A stretch of 64,000 bases of DNA from Undaria pinnatifida (taxonomy: Eukaryota > Sar > Phaeophyceae > Laminariales > Alariaceae), in assembly GCA_012845835.1 (NCBI GenBank), contig JABAKD010000016.1, positions 18,198,125-18,262,124 of the forward strand, given 5' to 3'. A program made the translations under genes and the position numbers. The notes below the pieces were generated by a model that saw only the letters and a list, made by a program, of their open reading frames with translations, searched no databases and was not told where the DNA came from. Positions 22,527-34,600 of this stretch are shown here, piece by piece (positions within the stretch are counted from its first letter, which is position 1; every line of letters starts with the position of its first letter).

Positions 22527-23255
22527 CCGTACGAGTTGAACCCAATTTTCATCGTTTTTTAGTGGTGTTATGCAAATCACCGCCCGTCGTGACCTGCGTG
22601 TGCCCTTGGCACCATGTGAGATGTGACCTTTTGCGATGTTTCAGATGAGTGATGAGTGCGAGCAGCAGTACCAGTTGGTAAAGTAGCCGTGACCGCGTGG
22701 TAAATCTCTTGGAGTGCCCCAATCTCTTGACGTGAAAATAGACCAATTGAAACTGCAGCGCGTTTTAGGTACCTGTTTTTGATACCGTGCCTCCGGACGA
22801 TTCTCGTCCCATTCTGTGAGGAGTGTATGAGTCAGTGACTCGTAGCAGTTACCGGCCCGTGGGAATGCTTGTTTTTTGGGAGGGAGGGGAGAAAAAAAGA
22901 GGAAAAGCAGGGAAATCAGTTCGAGAGGTGGCTTTTCGTGGTGCTGCTGGTGGCTATCAGATGCGTATCATATGATGCCCGTCAAGCTTTCTCGCCCATC
23001 GTGCTGTTGCTATGCTTGCTGCACACAGCAAAGCCAAAGCTTGCGTGTGCTTTCCGCTCATGACACACGACGTTTGTACGCACCGGTGCCTATGCGACGC
23101 ACCTCCTGCTACTGTACGTTGTACCCTGTTCGATATGCAAGGTTTGTTGTCTATTATACGACCTTGTATTTGCATCTGCCATGCAGGACGTGGAATACAC
23201 GCGGCGAGCTTTTTGCGGCAACAACCGTATACGTGGTACCTGGTACGTATGACGC
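22527..23255. other. Gene-free stretch
   Basis: This is the 3' flank of the gene ending at 22,526. I found no supported exon or repeat. A TACCTGGTA word is at 23,237. Confidence 0.4.
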
Positions 23256-23430
23256 ACACTCCCTCTGGGACAAAATTCCCATTTCCGAACTATTTTTCTC
23301 GAAAACGAGGGGGGTGCAAACAATGAAAACGGTCGCTCTGGAAACATCTCGTCGAGACCTGCCCATGCAGAGGCATCGCTCGGTGTTTGTACTCTCCTCG
23401 TTGCTGAGAAAAGCAGTAAGCAATTTCGTC
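23256..23430 (+). repeat. Dispersed repeat A, copy 3
   Basis: It shares CAAAATTCCCATTTCCGA-type text, ACATCTCGTCGAGACCTGCC, CAGAGGCATCGCTC and ACTCTCCTCGTTG with 24,700-24,890 and, more weakly, 3,241-3,800. Confidence 0.45.
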
Positions 23431-23486
23431 CCAAGGCGGTGTGTGATCTTGTGTTATACAGCAGTCAATGGTCCTGCCCCCCTTTA

Positions 23487-23685
23487 GCGCGGTCGTGTTC
23501 CCTCATTAGTGCGGTTGTCGTGATTACTGGGTGCTTTACCAGATGAAGAAACCCGCACTACTGTGGGACCCCGAATTTTCCCGCGATTGTTCGGTAGCTA
23601 TTAATGGTGCATCAAGCGATTTTCACGGCACAAAACTGGGGCACTGAACTAAAGTGTGCTGCGCTAACGCGGGAACACAACTGAC
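23487..23685. mobile_element. Short TIR element, second copy of the 19,432 family
   Basis: The left end GTGTTCCCTCATTAGTGCGG and right end TGCGCTAACGCGGGAACAC are imperfect inverted repeats of the same design as at 19,432-19,617. TTTAGCGCGGTCGTG just outside the left end recalls the internal text of that copy. Non-coding. Confidence 0.5.
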
Positions 23686-24699
23686 TTTGAACCAAACAAA
23701 GCTTGAACGATCTGCGATCGGGGGGAAATCGTTTTTTTTTTTTCTCAGGTTCCATCCCATCCTCAAAGCGTGTGGTGTGGCACGTGACATCATTTTCGTG
23801 TTGAGGGGTTTGGGTTTGACGTTTTGATTGCTTCAGGGAAGGAATTATGCAGTTCCTGGTATGACATACTGCACTGGTAGCAATAACATTGTGCTTTCTC
23901 ATCACAGAACGCCTCGATCATGGGCGGTTGCGACAAACGAGCGGTTGCTGTTGTTGTCCCGCAAGCGCTTGGATACAGCGAACGATAGAAAATAGGCCCC
24001 GGCGTCACAGGGTGTTGTTTTCTGTTTGATTAAGTTGAAGAAGAGACATGCGATCATGCAAATGTTATGCAACGCAATGCAATGCTACGCAGATGCAGTG
24101 GTTAACTGATTCGAGTGCTCGTTTGTACAGTATACGTGCCGCAAACAGTTACCATGGTCTGCATCAGGTATGCGTTGTGTACAGCACTTCGTATATACCG
24201 CTCTGGAAAGAAGTGTAAGGACCGTTTTGTTTTTACATTAATATCAAAACCGCTCCTATATTCACGTCCATCGTGGTATCATATTACAAGAGGTCCTGGC
24301 CTCGTCTCTTTCTCCTGGTGAAAAGCAGGGGGGGGCGGAGGTTTGATTGTGAGTTAGTACCAGGAATGATTGTATGATGCAGCATGTGGAGCACAATTGA
24401 TTGCGACACGCGTATTCTTTTGTACCAGGTATCTGCCAATGGATATCTTCGTTCATAGAACGCGGCGGTGTGGGAGGGTTGTCATTGTGTCTGGCTTGGC
24501 GCTGCAATTTCTCGGTTATTGATTTGTTAGTCCACTTTTTGTTTTTTCTTTTTTGTACCGCGACCCGGACCTGACGTCTCTGTCTGTTTTATATGTTTTT
24601 CATGCTGTTTTTTTTTGCTGTTTTTTTATGTTTTTTTTTTGCTGTTTTTCATGATGTTTCGTTTTGTCTGACGTCGTCTTTACCCTGTAAACTAACACG
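23686..24699. other. Gene-free stretch
   Basis: T-rich runs occur near 23,740 and 24,600-24,650, and a TACCAGGTA word at 24,423. No exon is supported. Confidence 0.4.
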
Positions 24700-24890
24700 C
24701 AAGTTAGCACACCCCCTGCGATCAATTTCGGAGCCGATTTCCTCCCCAACCAGGGAGGCACACACAACGAGAATGACGGCTTTGAGAAGATCATCTCATC
24801 GAGGTCTTTCCATAGACGCATCGCTCCGCGTTTGAACTCTCTCCGTTGGCGATAAAATAATCCAGCTTGGAAATTCGTCCGAGGGTGTCT
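24700..24890 (+). repeat. Dispersed repeat A, copy 4
   Basis: The text includes CACACAACGAGAATGACGGC, CATCGAGGTCTTTCC, GACGCATCGCTCCG, ACTCTCTCCGTTG and TCGTCCGAGGGTGTCTG. The last part matches the end of 3,241-3,800 (TTGTCCGAGGGGCTGTCTG). Confidence 0.5.
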
Positions 24891-27661
24891 GTGGTCTTCG
24901 CGCGTTATGCGGTATTTGATTGTTAGACTGCTTTTGATGTGTGTTCGTTATCGGTGTGATCACCGTTTTCCGAGTCTGGCGTATATCTCTCTTTGTCCAA
25001 TCAAAATGCGTTGTTAGTAGACTTGCTAGACTTGGGGGGGGGGGGAGTTTGTTTTTTGTTGTTGTGTTTGAGGTCTGAATAACAAACGGCCACGCGGTGA
25101 GGTGGGGCCGGGGGGGGGGGGGGGGGGGGGGGGGGGGTAGGAAGTGCTTCAATTTTGTTGGAGAACGGCCGCGCATGACCGACCACCGAAAGCGAGTCAA
25201 CCTCGTGGGTATTCTGGTACAGCAGTCGGTATCATATGAACACGTATGTCTATGCGTCGGGCGGATTTACCATCAGGACGAATGGTCTGTTTGATTTCGT
25301 TCGCGACGAACGCACACGTCGGTTCCCAAATCAAGTCCCGAATCGGTTTCCAATGGTCCCAACTCGGGGTCCCAATTCGGTTCCCAACGTGGCTCTCAAC
25401 TCGGGTTTCAACCCGGGTCCCACATCGGATCCAAAGCCGGATCCCAAACCGCTCTGCTCGTTCTTATTTTGCCCTCCAGCTCGCACTTGCATTTTTTTGC
25501 GTTTCAGAGATGGGGGGCGTTTGTTTTTTTGGTTCCCCTCAGGCCAGCCCCGGAGGTGGCGAAAAGGGGGAGCCGGGGGGGGGGGGATTGTGTCCTGCGA
25601 ACGACGAAAGTTAACGTATTTTATTCCGGTACATATTAATACTAGTGGTATTATTAGTAGTGTCTGAGATGGCGGTCCGTTCACCTGCTGTCCGTCGTAG
25701 ATTTGTCGAAGATCTGTTAGAACATTTGTCGAACATTTGTCGAACATTTGTCGAAGGTTTGTCGAACATTTGCCAAAGGGTTGTCAAACATCTGTCAAAA
25801 GATTGCTCGGGAAACCGCTGTGTCTTGTCCTTACCTTGTCGCTGTCTTGTTCCGCTTTATGAGCACAGCACAGGCATGGGATAGACCAATCAAAACACAG
25901 ACGGTTACTTCTTTTTCGAGTAGCAGTACAAAAAGTATATTTATTGTTTGTGTTGGGGCGGCGGGCGTTCTACTTCTGCTTCTGTCTGTAAGTACTCGTA
26001 ACCGGCAGGCACTGTTATGCTATATGAGCGTTATCATTGCACGGTTCGTACGCTGTTATGATTTACGAGCGGGCACGCAGCGGATGTAGAAATTGCATTT
26101 TACCGGTAACATTTGAGTGGTCACACCTCGTATCATAGGGAATACTAGGGGGTACGATATGGCTGAGTCTGATATCTTAGCTTTTAGTTTTCAGTTTCAA
26201 TAGCAACCGCGCGCGGAATTTATGTCGTCGGAATCAGACACACCAGGTACGAGAGGTTGGTATGTTTTCGTTTTTTGTGTGTTTTGTGTGTTTCTCTTGA
26301 GCCGGAGAGATGAAGAGTACGAACGATTTAGATGGGTTTGGATGTACGTATACTATGGGGGGGTGGGGGGAGAGGGGCCGTAGTAGTTACGCTGCTGCTG
26401 TCGACGAGAGTAGGGAGGGGACATCTGACAGAGCAGAGGAGTTGGAGTGATTCGTTAATTTGGCCCACCACCCGTTCCACGGCGTATTTTTCTTTTTGAG
26501 GTTTGCTGTCGTGCTTCTTGCTGTGCTGCTTTATGGGCGATGTTGAGATGTGTTGTTCATCGTCTTGTTATGGAGGCTGCAGCGGTATCGTAGCTCAGTA
26601 GCAGCCGCCGTGAAGAATCTGCATGCAGCATATAAGCGATGCGGCGGGCACTTTTTCCGTGTCCGGACCTATCCTCTTCTAACTAGGGCAGGCAGTATTT
26701 GCGCGTTCTGCATGCGCCTTTTATTGTGGGGAAGAGTGCGGCGGCGGGTAGAAGCACGAGAAAGAAGAGGAGGGGCGTAGTAGTAGCTGTTTAGACTAGT
26801 GGAATTGCAAGAAGAAAAATATTATAACTTGTTTTGTTTTCGTTTTCTCTCGTCTGCTGGACGGACTAGTGGATGGGCAGGCGGATAATATTGGACGAAC
26901 GGACTTATGGACGGATATGATTGGGCGGAAGGAACGAACATTCGTTGGGGCGGTTTTGCGGTTTACTTTGGAGCGTTTGGCTTGTGCCCGCGACGTTGTA
27001 CTGTACAAAAAAAGGCGGATATTATACATGGTATACGTGTGGACGAATATATCTAATTGTGTACGGATTCCAGCGTAGACGGCGCTCTTTTTGGTTTAGA
27101 ATGGGGCCCCCCTCCCTCTCCCCCTTCCCCCCTCTCCTGTGCTGTGGAGTGTTTCTCGCCTAATCGATCTGCTCTCGTTTGTCGTTTTTGGAGAGTTGGA
27201 CCCTAATGGCATGCGCGCACACACTCAAGTTTTTGCTCGCAAGTGAAAGGTGGGGGGGGCAGGGGGGATGGGGGGGGTATCCCGTTGTGTGGCACACAGA
27301 TGATTTTTACTCGCAGGCGGAAGTTGGGAGGAGGGGTATCACGTTTTGTGAAGCAACGCACTTTGGGCGTGCAGATTGTTGTTGTGTAGAAAGGCACTTC
27401 TTAGCGGCCGCGGCTGCTGCGGTGAATTGGAATGTATGCCTTACGAGAACAGTAAGCATCTATTGACTCGCATGATATGATACCGGTATCATTTTTCAGA
27501 AGGTACTTGTGTGGTCGGGGCCTTCGTGTACCCTTGGAGTATACGTCTGGGAAACCATCGAACGTTGATTTATTCATTAATGACGACAACAAGCTGGTGC
27601 TGAGTGAGAGCGCCCAAAGGGCCCACTTATTTATGCTTTTGGGTTAAGATTGTGTGTCCCT
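24891..27661. other. Gene-free stretch with two 12 bp-type arrays and a long G run
   Basis: A run of 28 G's stands at 25,110-25,137. At about 25,325-25,450 is a degenerate array of GGTCCCAACTCG-like units. At about 25,700-25,812 is an array of about 12 bp units (GTCGAACATTT). No exon is supported on either strand. Confidence 0.5.
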
Positions 27662-27936
27662 GACGCATGCTACGACAGAGGAAGCACGTTTTGGCTACTT
27701 TTTTTTCTATGACGGGGCTCCTTAACCCCCAAATCGTCGGAAAATGAATAAATAATACGCCATCTTTTTTTCATGATTCTCGTTGTGTACCTAGGCCATG
27801 CATGGGATTTTTTATCCGGTGGCGATTTTATTTTCTCCAAATAAATCGGTTTTTGGGAGAGGTCTTGGAGCACCCAAAATTGAGGAACCTCTGAAAGAAA
27901 GGGGTGCACCTCTGCACCTCTGTTGTAGCACGCGTC
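27662..27936. mobile_element. MITE family M
   Basis: The ends GACGCATGCTACGACAGAGG and CCTCTGTTGTAGCACGCGTC are inverted repeats. The body holds GACGGGGCTCCTTAACCC, AAATCGTCGGAAAATG, CTCGTTGTGTACCTAGGCC, TTTTTGGGAGAGGTCTTGG and CACCCAAAATTGAGG. It closely matches 30,862-31,130 and 35,906-36,165. CCCT flanks both sides if the right end is set one base earlier. Non-coding. Confidence 0.75.
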
Positions 27937-28667
27937 CCTCTATTTTACGAAGCAACCATTTCGGATATCTCGGAACACGTTTTTTATTTATTTGGTTGGG
28001 TGCTGCTGTCGAGAGGCACTCACAAGGAAAACCTTTCGCCGATGAAACAATCGTTCGGATCATGTTTTATAAGTCTCCGCTCGTTTCTGCGCATGCTTGT
28101 ACCTGGCCGCGGTAGGCGCGTATCATACCTATATCCGAGAACACGGCAGGTTTACGTTTTATCCTGCATGGAAACGACCGTACCCCCCCATGACATCATT
28201 CGGTTCGTTTATGTTAAGCTCGTTTCTGCGCCCGCCTGCGGTGTTGGAGCAGTTGCGCTGGTTGATCATACCGTAGTATTATCCCAAACGATAGCGGTTT
28301 ACCATTAAAACAGTCGATTCATGTTGTTTATCGTTCTTCTGCGTGTCACCGGGGCAGCTGGGGACTGGGCTACCTAGTTTGCGTGCACACACAGCAGTTT
28401 TGTTTCGCTTGAAAACCATTGACCAATCAAAATAAATCGATCGGTCCACCTGTTGAATCTTTATCTTGGCTCGTTTCTACGTTTCTGGTCTCGTCTCTCA
28501 CCTGTACTACGGCATTACACGTACACCCGCTCACCAATGAGATCAATCGACTCAAAACACGCGATTATATTTGTTCTCGTACCTGCTCGTTGTTACCTCT
28601 ACGCACTTTACAGCAGTTTCATACCACCGCGCGGAAACTGTTCAAGAATACAACGTTTTTTTGCTGC
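27937..28667. other. Gene-free stretch
   Basis: No exon or clear repeat was recognised between the MITE and the SINE. Confidence 0.35.
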
Positions 28668-28984
28668 CTTTTTTTTTTTTTTTTTCTTCACACAGTTCTA
28701 CTTTCCAGCTTCTGGACAAAAGCCGTGGTCACAGATGTCGTCCCTTTCCCCCCCCCCGGTTCTTGCCTTCAACTTTTATCGTGTATAGGATTCAGCAATC
28801 CCACTGCTCGTCGATTTTTCATCGCGTGTTGTTCCTAACTCACGCTCTCGCGCTTTCCGCAAGTCAATTTGTGCACAAGAAAAATTCCCTACGAATTTAT
28901 AGGATTATGCACTCGGCCGGACTCAAACTCACGAAACTGACCTGTACCAGGCTCGAGGATAACCTGATACGCCACCGGGGCTAT
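28668..28984 (-). mobile_element. tRNA-headed SINE, copy 1
   Basis: On - the head begins at 28,984 with CCCCGGTGGCGTATCAGG (box A-like TGGCGTATCAGG) and has a box B-like TGAGTTTGAGTCC. A body common to both copies follows (CTTGCGGAAAGCGCGAGAG, GACATCTGTGACCACGGC, AGAAGCTGGAAAGTAGAA). The end is poly-A, seen as the T run at 28,672-28,688 on +. It matches 62,117-62,423. It is too diverged from a folding tRNA to be a gene. Confidence 0.7.
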
Positions 28985-29108
28985 AGTAGTAGGTACTTGC
29001 CATAGTAGGCACTTGCCTATAGTATTAGTGGGTAGTTGCCTTTAGTATTTGTAGGTAGTTTTGGACCTTTGCAACAAATCGGTGTCACTCGCGCGAGTAT
29101 CTCCCTTG
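28985..29108 (+). repeat. Short tandem units of about 28 bp
   Basis: Four imperfect units share TATAGTAGTAGGTACTTGCC or TAGTATTAGTGGGTAGTTGCC. Confidence 0.5.
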
Positions 29109-29374
29109 GACGCATGCTACGACAGAGATGCACGTATTTTTTTTCTGAGGTTCCCCCACTTTGAAGAGCTCTATTGCTCCCCCCCCAAAAAATGATTTTT
29201 CGAGTGAAATTAAACTACTAGTCTAATAGTGAACAGATTCATGGCCTAGGCATAAAAAACCATAACATACCGAAACAAACAAAAGTGGAAAATTGCGACA
29301 TTTTTGGGTCAAGGAGCCCCGTCGTTCAGATCATGTTCTACGCCGCACGCGCGATCTCTATCGTACCACGCGAC
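29109..29374. mobile_element. MITE family M, TSD CTTG
   Basis: The ends GACGCATGCTACGACAGAG and CTCTATCGTACCACGCGAC are inverted repeats. CTTG stands directly outside both ends (29,105-29,108 and 29,375-29,378). The body contains TTTCTGAGGTTCCCCC at left and GGAGCCCCGTCGTTCAG at right. Non-coding. Confidence 0.7.
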
Positions 29375-30861
29375 CTTGTTCCTTCCTTTGCAGCCTTAAG
29401 ACTCATCCCACGGTAGGGGGTGCAGTTTTTGCGCTAAAACGTCCCCGGCTGGCCCCCAATCGAGCTCCTCATGCGAGGAACTACCGGTTGGTCATTGATC
29501 AAGTAATTTCACGAGTAAATACCTGGTACGTTGTTTTAGGACTACTAAGGCATAGAAGCTTGGCCGGGTTTGTGCGAACGAAGAATGCCTTCGAAGTCGT
29601 TTTTCGGGTGAGATATTGAGTTCCTCACGTGAGGAACTCAGGGAACTTTCTGCTGCAACCTTAACGCAGGATGACTCTTTTGAGCTTTCTTGAAAAAGTG
29701 TTTCGTGTTTTTAAATTCGCCAAGCGAATCCGCAACGGGAAGGTAAGTTCATATGCGTCCCCAAAATATGACCTCTGGAGTTAATTTTCGGAACAAAGTG
29801 CCTAAACAGGTGCCGTCAGCTGTGAGTTCGATAAATTTAGGGTCGATACGCATGCAAGCTTGCGTAATATACCTAATTTTGTGACTGCAATTAATGGGGC
29901 AGTTGAATTGACACACGAAATGTATGAAAACATGCGGAGGTAAGTGTGATGAGCTTAAGCTTTACTTTTTCCTTCGACATCATCCCGACCACCACTCACT
30001 ACTGTTGTGAGCAGCACATTTTGTCCGTGAGGTACAGTCACTCGTGCGAGTGGACTGATTCTACGATAGCCCACCCAAAAATCGGCGATCTTCTTTAACG
30101 GACGTTTCAGTTTCATGGCTGCTTGACACGAGGACGGATGCCATGAAAACAGCACCCTCAAACATTTTCATGTTTGTAAAGGTCTACTACATTATCGAAA
30201 CGATGACGCCAGGGCGGTAAGAGGCACCGTATTTTTTGGATACACAGCCGGGAGCTAGTTTCAAAACCAGCGATTTCGATATATAATATTAATAGGTGGG
30301 GGGGCTACCGTAGAACGACTCAGTGGTGGCATTGAAAATGGAGGTATCCTCCCTACCGTAGCTTGGGTCCTTTCATTTTACGACTTTCGTGGCTCACCAA
30401 CTGAGCACATGGGATACTATATCTGCCGCTAGGACTCCCGCAGCAGGAGTATGTTTGCACGAGTCGTCAACGTGTGTGCGTTGGTGTGTGTCGTGTACTT
30501 CCTGTTTTCTATACCCATCGGCTTCCAGCTTCCAGCTCACCGCCCCCAACCGGTATCCGTACTGATTCTCCATTTTCGTTTTTTTTTTTTTTTCTGTATA
30601 CGGCCCAAAGTCGACGGGACCTCGTAAGGGACCCCTTTCTTTTGGCGCCGTGTAACCTAGAAATTCGCGTCCGCTCGTAACCACAGCATGCGCCCTGTAC
30701 CTCTTACGCTTTTTGTTGATGCTGTGCAGATGCGCACGGCTCATGGGATTAAACGTCGATGGGGATGTACGGGAGATGCACATAGCCCATGGGCTTGAGC
30801 AACTATAGAAACTATAAGCGTTTTAACATCTCCATGCAAAGAGAACCCGAGAAAGAGTCTC
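29375..30861. other. Gene-free stretch with a small dispersed repeat
   Basis: Bases about 29,570-29,660 (GAACGAAGAATGCCTTCGAAG, GTGAGATATTGAGTTCCTC, GAACTCAGGGAACTTTCTGC) match 55,388-55,475. A reverse-strand frame at 30,394-30,783 has no codon bias. I find no gene. Confidence 0.4.
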
Positions 30862-31130
30862 GACGCATGCTACGACAGAGGTACCACGTTTTGGATACGT
30901 TTTTTCCGAGTGACCGGGCACCTTAACCCAAAATCGTCGGAAAATAAATAAATAATACGCCATCTTTTTTTCATGATTCTCGTTGTGTACCTAGGCCATC
31001 TGGGATTTTTCATCCGGTGGTGGCGTTTTTATTTTTCTCCGAATCAGTTTTTGGGAGAGGTTCTTAAAGCACCCAAAATTGAGGGACCTTTGAAAAAAAA
31101 GGGGGTGCACCCTCTGTTGTAGCACGCGTC
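30862..31130. mobile_element. MITE family M, TSD TCTC
   Basis: The ends GACGCATGCTACGACAGAGG and CCTCTGTTGTAGCACGCGTC match the copy at 27,662-27,936. TCTC stands directly outside both (30,858-30,861 and 31,131-31,134). The body is nearly the same as in that copy, so both are probably recent. It lies about 480 bp beyond the 3' end of the coiled-coil gene. Confidence 0.75.
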
Positions 31131-31611
31131 TCTCGCGCTGCCGAAAAAAAATCAACCGCAACTAGACACAGGCAGCGACAAAGGACCTTAGGGTCGCAAA
31201 GGTGTTGAAAATTGGCCAATTGGGGTGGATGTTTGGGTCGCAGGGTGGCTAGGACCGAGAATCGAAACCCCGTAAACAAGAGTTGGAGGAGACGAGAAAC
31301 TAAGACACAACCTAAACGATCGAGCAGATTATATATGTTTCGGGGCTGTGCTCCTGTGAGGAATGCTTGTCACCGAAACATGGGAGCTGGTCCGAGAAGG
31401 GTTTTCCTAATTGTTTTTGTTACGAATCCAACACAACCGTGCCCTTCTCCAACCCGCGCTGTTTTCTACCACCACGCTCTCTATCTAGCCCACGGTTGTC
31501 AGCTGTCAGCCAGCTCACTCTCCCAGCACACGCTCTCCAAGTACGCGATCTCCTGGCACATGAGTCGAGCCGAATAGTCTTCAGCCTGAATACGCCGCTA
31601 ACCGCTCGCGT
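31131..31611. other. 3' flank of the coiled-coil gene
   Basis: No other exon was recognised. On - this is downstream of the stop codon at 31,612-31,614 and probably holds its 3' untranslated region. Confidence 0.4.
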
Positions 31612-34600
31612 TCAATCCTCTTGCACCCTGTCTAGCGCGAGGTCTGCCCGCATCCACGCCGGCGCGCTCTCGTTGTGCCGCGACGGGTCGGGCAATCGGT
31701 CGGCGGAACGCCCCCCCGGGTGCGTCGGCGCTTCGCCGCCGGAGGGACCCCCTCTTCCTCTCCCCCTTCCGCCACCCGCTCCTCCTTCAACTCCCTCTCC
31801 TCCTCCCCTTCCTCCTCCTCCTTCCCCTCCTTCTCCTCCTCGTCTTCCCGCTGATGCTGATGCGGCTGCGGCGGCTCGCCTTCCTGCTCGCGCTGCTGCT
31901 CCTTTTCCTGCTGCCGGTGCTGGTGGTGCTGCTGATCCTATTGATCCTACTGCTGACCCTGCTGTTGCTGATCCTGTTGTCGACGAAGTCTCGCTCGAGA
32001 TACCCCCCCGCCGCCACGGTATCACCGAGGCTGCCGATAGTAGGCCTGCGCCATTGATGTGGTTGCATTGTCAGCATATTGTTGCCATCGTATCCACACT
32101 AAATAGTTAAGGATTTCAAAAACGAGAATCGAGTGCGATTAGATATTTTAATTGCTCCCGATTTTTACGTCCGCGGGAGAGGGAGGGGTGGCGTGAGGGG
32201 GAGGTTGGGGGGGGGGGGGGGGGTCAGCGTATTTGGTTGGCGGTCGGGCGTCCCCCCCGCCCCTCTTGCTACCCCTTCTTCAAAAATACCGGCAATATCA
32301 AGCCTTACGTACACTTGCATATTCTCGCACTCTTGGGAATGTGCGGCGCATGGTTGTCTTCACGACCGACATGGTGGCGAAACATGGTATTATGAGCATG
32401 TTTTATGGTATCATGAGCATGTTTTATGCTGTACACCAAGGCTACGTAGACTTGGGGGACCGCCCCCATTTTTCACTGGATTTTGAGCCACTCGCACGAA
32501 TGACTCTGAACCTCTCTGGGGCAAAAACACTTTCAAGCGAAATTCTTGGCGGGGAGCAGCTTCTAACCATTCCATTGAGGGGTTCATATATCGCAAAAGT
32601 TACAAGAGTCACGAAAGCCTACGGCCGCAAGGAACAGGATGGGGTCACTCGCGCGAGTGACCTCGCAGCCACCGCAAAACAAGGGCTCCAAAAGAACAAC
32701 CCCAACCCCCCCTGCCGTAGCTTTGTGTGTCTATTATACCGATATTCTTGGCACGGTGCTCATGGTTGTCTTCGCAGCTCAACTGCTATTATCAATTTTA
32801 CCACCGCTATGTTTTCGACCGTACCGTTACACGCGTGCTACGATAGAGGTTGCGCTTTTCGTCTGAAATGGTTTTCTTGATGCCGGGGGCTCCTTGACAC
32901 AAAATCGTCGGAAATAGGCCGTTTTTGTTCGTGAGTCTCGTTGTATACGTAGGCCCCATTGGGATTTTTTCATCCGGTAAAAAGCAGTTTTTGTTTTCAT
33001 CCGAAATCAGGATTCAAAATCAGTTTTTGGGGGTTTGAGAAGCGCGTGTCTTGAGCTCCTAAAGCGAGGAATCTCAGGAAAAAAGTGGTGCACCTCTTTC
33101 GTAGCACGCGTCGTTTCTTCGAAATTAACGTTGCACTTCTCACCCGGGACGGCCTTCAGAGCGGAGCGCGAAGTTTCGGAGTTAAGCCCAGGGGCTTGGC
33201 CCGCCACCGACGACGGTGATGAAGTTGACACGGACGTATTAGTGGCACCGCTGCCACCGCTCTGTTCCGAAGCCTTGTTATTTTGCGTCGCTACCCGATA
33301 CTCTAGCTCCATGCACCTCCTGTTGCAGATAGACAGTACGTGTGATGATTACTGTTATTGTCGTGCTTGCCGCCCGACAATGTGCGGCATGAGCTTTAAC
33401 GTCCCGATCACTCATAAACTTCCTCAGGGGCGTCTTACCTTTGCAGCCGGCCAGCCTTGCGCCTGCTTTCCTTCGCGGCCTCTTCGTAGTCCGAACGTGC
33501 TGATCGGAGCTCCTCCTCAAGCCTGTCACCGCAGAAATGTTTATGAGACGGACTCGTATCGTCAGTTACGCACAGTCAACCTTCGTGCCTCTACATTTAT
33601 CATGCATCTAATGCGTTAGACTACTACTCTTATGTGTTGCTACTGCTATAGACTAGGCTATGCTGCTACTGCGAATTCTACTAGTCGTGCTACATGAGTA
33701 CTGCAACTAACTATATGCTACTGCTTCTACTACTACGAAAAAACTACGATTAATGCTAGAATACTGCTACAAGTCGGCGTTACCCGACTGACGAGCATCT
33801 GCTCCGCGGAGTCGGTGAAAGAAATAGCGCCTCAACGCCAGTTGTGTTGGGTTTTCGCAGTCTCGACCAGAAGAGGATGGGTAGGCGGGGGGAGTGAGAC
33901 ACTGTGCGAGTATCATAGCATGCACGCGCGTGCCATCTCGAACGAACAGAAAATAAGACAAGACGAGACCGTGTGGGCATCTGGAAAAGTGACGCGATCT
34001 CTTTTACCGGCTGTGTGGGGAGCGGAGGCTCATTCTACCAGTCGGGTTGCGTTAACTGCGATTTTCTCTCTTTGGAAGGCTGTCTCACATAGCTCAGCTT
34101 TTTTCACCAGCCACATGGGAGTATATCGCCGTGAAGTAGTCAGTCTCGTACTACAATAATAATCCCAAGGGCGCTGCCGGGTCGTCTGCTACATACAGCT
34201 GTATATCAGTGTGCACGAAAAAGGGCCGGCGCGAGTCGTTGGCACATCTAATTTTCCATGATTTCTCGGCTTGCGGGTAGTGGGCGACACACACGCCCAC
34301 ACACACGCGTACATACACTGGTTTGTGCACCGTCCTATCGTAAATAGAACGGGCTACCACGACGGCCTCTGACTATATGAATATTTCGAAACAACGTCGG
34401 GACGGAACGAGGAACCCTCGCACGAGAGACGCAACTTAAGTCATTTAGAGAAGGGAAAAACTAGAAAATAAGAGTGGCTAGCATCAGCCACACGAAGTAT
34501 CGCGGGCAGCTATCATACTGCATCAAAATAGTTTATAGGTGATGGTGATTTTTAGGTCGGAGTACGTACACTGCAGCGAGTTGTACGGCACGCGCGTAGT

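Noticed and set aside
32233-32880. 215-codon open frame on +
   Set aside because: It lies in the last intron of the opposite-strand gene, ends inside a MITE, and shows no third-position bias.
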